Below are positions 7,397 to 12,202 of a DNA stretch of 12,202 bases, piece after piece. The first letter of the stretch is position 1. Each line of letters starts with the position of its first letter. This DNA is from Mycobacterium sp. Lineage in GTDB: Bacteria > Actinomycetota > Actinomycetes > Mycobacteriales > Mycobacteriaceae. The notes beneath the pieces were generated by a model. That model worked only from the letters and a program-made list of their open reading frames with translations. It was not told where the DNA came from and did no database searches. The position numbers and the translations under genes were made by a program. The stretch is taken from contig JAOPWF010000518.1 in the NCBI GenBank assembly GCA_025965815.1, forward strand, positions 1 through 12,202, read 5' to 3'.

Positions 7397-8434
7397 GTGA
7401 CGGGCGAATCCGACGAGATCCTGACCCGTGTCGACGACGGCATCGGTTTCCTGACCCTCAACCGGCCCAAGGCAATCAACTCGCTGACCCATCCCATGGT
7501 CACCGCGATGAGCGCCGTCCTGGACGAGTGGGAGGCCGACGACGGGATCCGCGCGGTCGTGCTTGCCGGCGCCGGCGACCGCGGCCTGTGCGCGGGCGGC
7601 GACGTCGTGGCGATCTACCACAGCGCCCGCGGCGACGGGTCCGAGGCCCGCAAGTTCTGGTACGACGAGTACCTGCTCAACGCCCGTATCGGCCGCTACT
7701 CCAAGCCCTACGTCGCATTGATGGACGGCATCGTGATGGGCGGCGGCGTCGGAGTGGGTGCACACGGCAGTCTCCGTGTCGTCACCGACACGTCGAAGAT
7801 GGCGATGCCGGAGGTCGGTATCGGCCTCGTCCCCGATGTGGGCGGCACGTACCTGTTGTCCCGGGCGCCAGGACTGCTCGGCGTGCACGCCGCCCTCACC
7901 GGTGTCCCGTTCAACGGCGCCGACGCCATCGCAATGGGATTCGCCGACCACTACGTCCCGCAGGACAAGCTCGGCGACCTCGTCGCAGCCATCGTCGACG
8001 ACGGTCCTGACCGCGCAGTCGCGGCACACGCCGTAGAGCCGCCCGCCAGCCACCTTCTCGCACAGCGGCACTGGGTCGACGAGTGCTACGGCGGTGACAC
8101 CATCTCTGACATCATCGCGGCGCTGCGCGGCCACGACGCCGGGCCCGCCAACGACGCAGCGAACACCATCGCCGGCCGCTCCCCCACCGCACTGGCCGTA
8201 GCGCTCGAGTCGGTGCGCCGGGCAGGCAAGCTCGATTCACTGGAAGACGCACTCACCCAGGAGTATCGGGTGTCGTGCGCCATACTGCGGTCGCATGATC
8301 TGGTCGAGGGCATCCGCGCTCAGATCATCGACAAGGACCGCAACCCGAAGTGGTCGCCGTCGTCGTCGGCAGCGGTCAGCGCCGGGGATGTCGAACAGTT
8401 TTTCGCACCGGCCGATCCGGACCTGTTGTTCTAG
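7397..8434 (+). CDS. echA9: 3-hydroxyisobutyryl-CoA hydrolase-type crotonase EchA9
   Basis: A 345-aa crotonase-fold enzyme of the long HIBYL-CoA hydrolase (ECH_2) class rather than a plain hydratase of about 260 aa. In valine catabolism this class hydrolyses 3-hydroxyisobutyryl-CoA. From GTG 7397: [10 protein letters not shown] at about 21-30, oxyanion LCAGGDV (64-70), [11 protein letters not shown] (114-124), and [14 protein letters not shown] with Glu139 and Asp147, the conserved acidic pair of the hydrolases. An upstream in-frame ATG at 7385 would add four residues, but its purine stretch AAGGG abuts the codon with no spacer, while GTG 7397 gives a length equal to what I recall for M. tuberculosis EchA9 (Rv1071c). 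It heads a tight operon: echA8 begins 10 nt after its TAG. The true CoA ester is not known from sequence. Confidence 0.87.
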   Translation: MTGESDEILTRVDDGIGFLTLNRPKAINSLTHPMVTAMSAVLDEWEADDGIRAVVLAGAGDRGLCAGGDVVAIYHSARGDGSEARKFWYDEYLLNARIGRYSKPYVALMDGIVMGGGVGVGAHGSLRVVTDTSKMAMPEVGIGLVPDVGGTYLLSRAPGLLGVHAALTGVPFNGADAIAMGFADHYVPQDKLGDLVAAIVDDGPDRAVAAHAVEPPASHLLAQRHWVDECYGGDTISDIIAALRGHDAGPANDAANTIAGRSPTALAVALESVRRAGKLDSLEDALTQEYRVSCAILRSHDLVEGIRAQIIDKDRNPKWSPSSSAAVSAGDVEQFFAPADPDLLF

Positions 8435-8444
8435 AAGGGAAATC

Positions 8445-9230
8445 ATGAGCAGCCAATCGGAATACGAGACAATTTTCGTCGAACGCGACGAGCGCGTCGG
8501 CACCATCACCCTCAACCGACCCAAGGCACTCAACGCACTCAACGCCCAGGTGATGAAGGAAGTCACCACTGCGGCAGCCGAATTCGACAACGATCCAGGA
8601 ATCGGCGCGATCATCATCACCGGATCGGCGAAGGCGTTCGCGGCCGGCGCCGACATCAAGGAGATGGCGACCCTTTCGTTCGCCGATGTCTTCGAGTCCG
8701 ACTTGTTCGCCCCGTGGGCCAAACTGGCCGCGGTCCGCACACCGACGATCGCCGCGGTCGCCGGATACGCACTCGGCGGCGGCTGCGAGTTGGCGATGAT
8801 GTGCGACCTGTTGATCGCCGCAGACTCAGCGAAATTCGGTCAACCCGAGATCAAGCTCGGCGTACTGCCCGGGATGGGTGGCTCGCAGCGGCTGACCCGC
8901 GCCATCGGCAAGGCCAAGGCGATGGATCTCATCCTCACCGGACGCACCATGGACGCCGCCGAGGCCGAGCGCAGCGGTCTGGTGTCGCGAGTGGTGCCCG
9001 CCGACGAATTACTTGTCGAGGCAAAGGCCGTCGCCACCGAGATCTCCCGGATGTCGCGGTCGGCGGCGCGGATGGCCAAGGAGGCGGTCAACCGCTCCTT
9101 CGAGACCACACTCGCCGAAGGCCTGCTCTACGAGCGTAGACTGTTTCATTCAGCCTTCGCCACCGAAGATCAGACCGAAGGAATGGCCGCGTTCACCGAG
9201 AAACGCCCTCCGAACTTCACCCACCGATAA
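8445..9230 (+). CDS. echA8: Enoyl-CoA hydratase EchA8
   Basis: A 261-aa cytoplasmic crotonase that adds water to trans-2-enoyl-CoA in beta-oxidation. The two catalytic glutamates of true hydratases are both present: Glu115 in [13 protein letters not shown] and Glu135 in [15 protein letters not shown]; the oxyanion loop is [11 protein letters not shown] (64-74). The frame is open 50 codons further upstream inside echA9, but the ATG at 8445 has GAAGGG about 4 nt upstream and gives the standard [19 protein letters not shown] start. It sits 10 nt after echA9 and 9 nt before the next gene, so translation is probably coupled. Adjacent to a HIBYL-CoA hydrolase-type enzyme it could supply that substrate by hydrating methacrylyl-CoA, although the family is broad in short-chain substrates. 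Corresponds to Rv1070c. Confidence 0.92.
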   Translation: MSSQSEYETIFVERDERVGTITLNRPKALNALNAQVMKEVTTAAAEFDNDPGIGAIIITGSAKAFAAGADIKEMATLSFADVFESDLFAPWAKLAAVRTPTIAAVAGYALGGGCELAMMCDLLIAADSAKFGQPEIKLGVLPGMGGSQRLTRAIGKAKAMDLILTGRTMDAAEAERSGLVSRVVPADELLVEAKAVATEISRMSRSAARMAKEAVNRSFETTLAEGLLYERRLFHSAFATEDQTEGMAAFTEKRPPNFTHR

Positions 9231-9239
9231 AGTGCTCTC

Positions 9240-11027
9240 GTGAGCGAATCGGCTTCTGGGTCTGGCCACTCGGTATCTGACGGGGAGCCCGCGCCGGCGT
9301 CGGTGGCAACCGAAGACCCGGCGGCCGAGAAAGAGCCCGCCGACAAGGCCAGTGCCGACGAGCCGAAGGCCGAACCGCCGGTCGCTAAACACCCGTGGTG
9401 GCTGCGCCACTACACATTCTTCGGCACCGCGGTCGGTCTGCTGTTCCTCTGGTTCTCGATGACCCCGTCGCTGCTGCCGCGCGGGCCGGTGTTCCAGGGA
9501 CTGGTCAGCGGTGGCGCTGGGGCGATCGGCTACGCACTCGGAGTGTTCGCCGTGTGGCTGGTCCGCTACATGCGTTCCAGCGACAGCAGTCCGCCCGCGC
9601 CGCGCTGGGCCTGGTTGACCCTGGTGGTCGTCGGGGTGGTCGGCCAGATCCTGATGATCATCTGGTTCCACGTCTGGCAGGACGAGGTCCGCGACCTGAT
9701 GGGTGTGCCAAGGCTGTCGTTCCTCGACCACCCGCTGGCGGCCGTGCTGTCCGTGGTGGTGCTGTTCGTGTTCGTCGAGATCGGCCAACTCATCGGCAGA
9801 TTGATCAGGTTCCTGGTGCGACAGCTCAATCGCGTTGCGCCGCCGAGAGTCTCGGCCGTTGTCGTGGTGCTGCTGCTGGTCGCGCTGACGATCGCGTTAT
9901 TGAACGGCGTCGTGGTGAAGCTCGCGATGAGCACGATGAACAGCACCTTCGCGAGCGTGAACGACGAGCTGGACCCCGACACCGCCGCGCCCACGTCCCG
10001 ACTGCGCTCGGGCGGACCGGAGTCGCTGGTCTCATGGGAGTCCCTGGGCCACCAGGGCAGGGTGTTCGTGGCGGGCGGCCCCACCGTGGCGCAACTTTCG
10101 GGATTCAACGGTGCGCCGGCAACCGAACCGATCCGCGCTTACGCGGGCTTGAACTCCGCCGACGGCATCAAGCAGACTGCCGCGCTCGCGGCTCAGGAGT
10201 TGCAGCGCACTGGCGGGCTCAACCGCAAGGTGGTCGCCGTCGCCACCACGACCGGGACCGGCTGGATCAACGGGGCGGAGGCGTCGGCGCTGGAGTACAT
10301 GTTCAACGGGGACAGCGCGATCGTCAGCATGCAGTACTCGTTCCTGCCCAGCTGGCTGTCGTTCCTGGTGGACAAGGAGAACGCCCGGCAGGCCGGTCAG
10401 GCGCTGTTCGAGGCCGTGGACAAACTGGTCCGGCAGATGCCCGAAGCGCAGCGGCCCAAGCTCGTGGTCTTTGGTGAGAGTCTCGGATCATTCGGTGGCG
10501 AGGCCCCGTTCCTGAGCCTGAACAACATCGTCGCGCGTACCGACGGAGCACTCTTCAGCGGCCCGACGTTCAACAACACCGTGTGGACAGACCTCACCCG
10601 CAATCGCGACCCCGGCTCACCCGAGTGGCTGCCGATCTACGACAGCGGCCACAACGTCCGATTCGTAGCGCGCCCAGACGATTTCGCGCGCCCCGACGAG
10701 CCGTGGGGAAATCCGCGGGTCGTCTATCTTCAGCACGCGTCCGACCCGATCGCCTGGTGGAGTCCCGACCTCTTGTTCGACAAGCCGGACTGGCTACGCG
10801 AACCGCGGGGCTACGACGTGTCGCCGCGAATGGAGTGGATTCCGGTGGTGACGTTCCTGCAGGTGTCGGCGGATATGGCGGTTGCGGTCAATGTGCCTGA
10901 CGGACACGGGCACGTCTATGTGAAGAACGTCGCCAACGCGTGGGCCGCGGTCCTGCAGCCGCCCGGATGGACGCCGCAGAAAACCGAGAAGCTACGGCCG
11001 ATGTTGCACAGCGACGAGAACAGCTAG
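9240..11027 (+). CDS. Membrane alpha/beta-hydrolase, Abhydrolase_9 type (Rv1069c-like)
   Basis: A 595-aa two-part protein. Residues 1-50 are an acidic Ala/Glu/Pro-rich tail. About five transmembrane segments follow at roughly 57-77, 85-110, 124-146, 165-188 and 203-228 (the Abhydrolase_9 N-terminal domain). Residues about 270-590 form the hydrolase domain, with nucleophile Ser414 in GESLG, a likely acid Asp502 in HASDPIAWW and a likely His556 or His558 in DGHGHVY. WFSMTPSLLPRGP at 71-83 is a conserved landmark as I recall the family. It starts with GTG 9 nt after the echA8 stop without a good Shine-Dalgarno, suggesting coupling. Its substrate is unknown; linkage to two acyl-CoA enzymes hints at a lipid or acyl ester. 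Its TAG interlocks with the stop of the convergent rhodanese gene. Confidence 0.87.
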   Translation: MSESASGSGHSVSDGEPAPASVATEDPAAEKEPADKASADEPKAEPPVAKHPWWLRHYTFFGTAVGLLFLWFSMTPSLLPRGPVFQGLVSGGAGAIGYALGVFAVWLVRYMRSSDSSPPAPRWAWLTLVVVGVVGQILMIIWFHVWQDEVRDLMGVPRLSFLDHPLAAVLSVVVLFVFVEIGQLIGRLIRFLVRQLNRVAPPRVSAVVVVLLLVALTIALLNGVVVKLAMSTMNSTFASVNDELDPDTAAPTSRLRSGGPESLVSWESLGHQGRVFVAGGPTVAQLSGFNGAPATEPIRAYAGLNSADGIKQTAALAAQELQRTGGLNRKVVAVATTTGTGWINGAEASALEYMFNGDSAIVSMQYSFLPSWLSFLVDKENARQAGQALFEAVDKLVRQMPEAQRPKLVVFGESLGSFGGEAPFLSLNNIVARTDGALFSGPTFNNTVWTDLTRNRDPGSPEWLPIYDSGHNVRFVARPDDFARPDEPWGNPRVVYLQHASDPIAWWSPDLLFDKPDWLREPRGYDVSPRMEWIPVVTFLQVSADMAVAVNVPDGHGHVYVKNVANAWAAVLQPPGWTPQKTEKLRPMLHSDENS

Positions 11028-11413
11028 TTCCGGTTGAGTTCGGCGAGCACGCCGGCGGCGTGCAGCGCCTGGTAACCGCCGACGACGTCGGTGGCGCGGT
11101 GCAGACCGAGATCGAGCAGTGCCGCCGCGGCCAGGCTGGACGTGTAGCCCTCCGAGCAGAGCACCACCCATTCGACGTCGTCGCCCGCGGCTTCGGGCAA
11201 CTTCGCGTCGCTGGTCGGGTCGCAGCGCCATTCCAGGACGTTGCGTTCAACGACCAGCGCGGCCGGCACGTCGCCCTCCCGCGCGCGCTGCGCCGGCGGC
11301 CGGATGTCGACCAGGATGGCTCCCCGCCGCAGGGCCGTCGGCACTTCGTGGGGCTCGAGGCGACGCAGCCGGGCCCGGGCTGCGTCGAGCACGCTGTCGA
11401 TGCGGCTGGTCAT
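11024..11413 (-). CDS. Single-domain rhodanese-like sulfurtransferase
   Basis: A 129-aa rhodanese domain. VDIRP (35-39) is the usual early strand motif; the active-site loop is CSEGYTS with Cys86, the residue that would carry the persulfide; and DVVGGYQALHAAG near the C-terminus is the typical rhodanese ending. It should move sulfane sulfur between thiosulfate, persulfides and acceptors in the cytoplasm. The frame is open far upstream, but that part is the complement frame of the dioxygenase gene; ATG 11411-11413 has GGAAGGG about 8 nt upstream and sits 5 nt after the dioxygenase stop. The two genes therefore form an operon with likely coupled translation. Pairing of a thiol dioxygenase with a rhodanese points to cysteine/persulfide disposal. 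Confidence 0.88.
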   Translation of the reverse strand: MTSRIDSVLDAARARLRRLEPHEVPTALRRGAILVDIRPPAQRAREGDVPAALVVERNVLEWRCDPTSDAKLPEAAGDDVEWVVLCSEGYTSSLAAAALLDLGLHRATDVVGGYQALHAAGVLAELNRN

Positions 11414-11418
11414 CGTCA

Positions 11419-11979
11419 CTACCCTTCCGGGGTGTCGGTGAGTTCGGTGCGCTTGCGGCGCAACGTGTTGCGGTCGGTGACGTCGTAGTAGGACATCGCC
11501 GTCAGCGGCGGCGAGTACGCGTGCACGCTGAGCGTCGGAGTGATGATGCTCGGCGCCTTGTCGGGCGCCCAGATGACGTCGTGCACCCAGCCCAACGGGA
11601 ACCCCGCCTGGTCGCCGGCATTGAGCCTGCGCCGTCGCAACTGCTCTCCGTCCCAACGGAATTCATCCAGCGATCCGGACAGCAGGGTGAGCGCACCCAG
11701 TGAGCCGCCGTGGTCGTGCAACTCGGTCGAGTGATCGGGAACCCAGCTGATCAGCCAGATGTCCAGCTCATCGTCGCCGTAGATGCGAGTGAACCAGCGA
11801 TCGTCCGCTGGCGGTCCGCCGGGAGGTAGCAGGTGGTCGTAGCGGCCGTTGAGCAGGTCGTCGGCGCTGCGGTCGGTGGCGTGCAGCAGGTCGGGCAGCC
11901 GCAGCCGGGTCGGCGCAGAGACAGCGGGGATCGAAGCCGGACGTAGAGCGACAGACGGCGCGGAAACCGGGGAAGGCAC
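11419..11979 (-). CDS. Cysteine dioxygenase type I (Arg-type thiol dioxygenase)
   Basis: A 186-aa cupin that oxidises cysteine to cysteine sulfinate with a mononuclear iron. Iron ligands are His88 and His90 in ELHDHGG and His133 in GWVHDV. The catalytic Ser-His-Tyr triad is S151-V-H153-A-Y155, matching Ser153/His155/Tyr157 of the rat enzyme. Arg65 in FTRIYG is where true cysteine dioxygenases bind the substrate carboxylate, against Gln in mercaptopropionate dioxygenases. The position of rat Cys93 is Gly95, and the protein has no cysteine at all, so the Cys-Tyr cofactor cannot form, as in other bacterial enzymes. It starts at GTG 11977-11979 with GGAG 7 nt upstream; no other ATG/GTG lies in the N-terminal region. 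The first about 25 residues are Pro/Ala/Ser-rich. A 14-codon Cys-Cys leader ORF precedes it by 45 nt; the rhodanese gene follows by 5 nt. Confidence 0.92.
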   Translation of the reverse strand: MPSPVSAPSVALRPASIPAVSAPTRLRLPDLLHATDRSADDLLNGRYDHLLPPGGPPADDRWFTRIYGDDELDIWLISWVPDHSTELHDHGGSLGALTLLSGSLDEFRWDGEQLRRRRLNAGDQAGFPLGWVHDVIWAPDKAPSIITPTLSVHAYSPPLTAMSYYDVTDRNTLRRKRTELTDTPEG

Positions 11980-12024
11980 TGAACAACTCCAGAAATGACG
12001 GACGGGTAGGGGGACTGCGGCGAA

Positions 12025-12069
12025 CTACGACGCCTGACAACACTCCTGAAACCCGATGTGCTCCATCAC
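12025..12069 (-). CDS. Cys-Cys leader ORF (candidate leaderless cysteine attenuator) upstream of cysteine dioxygenase
   Basis: On the minus strand GTG 12067-12069 opens a 14-codon frame, MMEHIGFQECCQAS, ending in TAG at 12025-12027. Two adjacent TGT codons (12037-12042) lie three codons before the last sense codon. An extended -10-like TGC-AACACT ends 7 nt before the GTG (hexamer at 12077-12082), the spacing of a leaderless start. Reading can also begin at ATG 12064-12066 or, in the same frame, at ATG 12097-12099 (24 codons, MKTIYATLAAVMEHIG...), so the start is unsettled. Short leaderless ORFs with Cys tracts acting as cysteine-responsive attenuators of sulfur operons are documented in mycobacteria; this one fits in place and form, 45 nt before the dioxygenase start. 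No experimental support here. Confidence 0.6.
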   Translation of the reverse strand: MMEHIGFQECCQAS

Positions 12070-12076
12070 GGCCGCC

Positions 12077-12091
12077 AGTGTTGCATAGATT
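12077..12091. promoter_or_regulatory. Back-to-back -10 elements for the lipoprotein gene (+) and the Cys leader/dioxygenase operon (-)
   Basis: TAGATT at 12086-12091 on the plus strand matches TANNNT and ends 6 nt before the lipoprotein ATG at 12098, implying a leaderless mRNA. AACACT on the minus strand (12077-12082), with an upstream TGC, ends 7 nt before the leader GTG at 12069. Only 3 bp separate the two hexamers, so the two promoters must overlap and may compete for polymerase. No -35 match is seen on either side. Confidence 0.45.
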
Positions 12092-12097
12092 GTCTTC

Positions 12098-12202
12098 ATG
12101 CGCAGGTACCCCGGTCGCGCCGCTACGGCAGCGGCGATGATGGCGGCTGCTGTGTCAGTGGCCGCGCCCGTGCTCCTCACGGGGTGCTCATCGGGGTCCG
12201 GA
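12098..12202 (+). CDS. Lipoprotein, N-terminal part (3' end outside window)
   Basis: The first 35 codons run to the right edge. The peptide begins MRRYPGRAATAAAMMAAA, a basic head (R2, R3, R7) and a long Ala/Val/Leu hydrophobic core, and ends in the lipobox LLTGC with Cys30, followed by SSGSG. This is a type II signal peptide: the Cys would be lipidated and the mature protein tethered outside the membrane. The mature domain is not in the window, so no function can be given. Nothing resembling a Shine-Dalgarno precedes the ATG; TAGATT 6 nt upstream supports leaderless transcription. It is divergent from the cysteine dioxygenase operon. Confidence 0.75.
   Translation, partial: MRRYPGRAATAAAMMAAAVSVAAPVLLTGCSSGSG

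Noticed and set aside
7358..8134. Minus-strand open frame of 258 codons opposite echA9
   Set aside because: Antisense shadow of a clear crotonase; Asp/Val/His-biased peptide without domains.
11047..11063. Hairpin GCACGCC-GGC-GGCGTGC as terminator of the echA9 operon
   Set aside because: It lies within the rhodanese coding sequence, has a tight 3-nt loop and no U-tract; possible but not supported enough to list as a feature.
11414..11656. 81-codon N-terminal extension of the rhodanese frame
   Set aside because: It lies inside the dioxygenase gene in another frame. The ATG at 11413 has a good Shine-Dalgarno and gives a normal single-domain rhodanese.

Overview
This is GC-rich actinobacterial DNA, almost certainly from a Mycobacterium/Mycolicibacterium chromosome. 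The gene order pra-cbs-lipU / GDSL esterase-fadA3 / DUF559-type protein / Bax-inhibitor-like membrane protein / echA9-echA8 / two-domain membrane alpha/beta-hydrolase follows, as I recall it, the Mycobacterium tuberculosis Rv1078-Rv1069c neighbourhood. Start signals are also mycobacterial: GTG starts, TANNNT -10 hexamers and apparent leaderless starts. No rRNA, tRNA, CRISPR array, IS element or integrase is visible. No gene-free stretch exceeds about 200 bp.

Layout. (1) 1-2839, minus strand: lipU -> cbs -> pra, that is an HSL-type esterase, a PLP-dependent cystathionine beta-synthase with a CBS-domain pair, and the 5' end of the proline-rich antigen gene. (2) 3033-5279, plus strand: a secreted or anchored GDSL/SGNH esterase with an apparently leaderless GTG start, then the thiolase fadA3. 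(3) 5276-7183, minus strand: a Bax-inhibitor-1/YccA-like seven-helix membrane protein closed by a perfect 16-bp hairpin, then a separately expressed AbiEi-like/DUF559 nuclease-fold protein whose stop codon interlocks with that of fadA3. (4) 7397-11027, plus strand: a tight operon of echA9 (3-hydroxyisobutyryl-CoA hydrolase type), echA8 (enoyl-CoA hydratase) and an Abhydrolase_9-type membrane hydrolase. (5) 11024-12069, minus strand: a cysteine dioxygenase -> rhodanese operon preceded by a 14-codon leader ORF with tandem Cys codons. Its last stop interlocks with the stop of the operon in (4). (6) 12098-12202, plus strand: the start of a lipoprotein gene.

Function. The centre is acyl-CoA metabolism (fadA3, echA9, echA8) mixed with lipid-type hydrolases (lipU, the GDSL esterase, the membrane hydrolase). 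Both flanks deal with sulfur amino acids: cbs forms cystathionine on the left, while cysteine dioxygenase and rhodanese consume or sort cysteine sulfur on the right.

The most interesting element is the leader at 12025-12069. It looks like a leaderless poly-Cys attenuator of the kind described in mycobacteria, but here it precedes a cysteine-degrading enzyme, where the expected regulatory sign is opposite to that of a biosynthetic operon. All assignments come from reading translations and motifs; no database search was run, and M. tuberculosis locus names are from memory.
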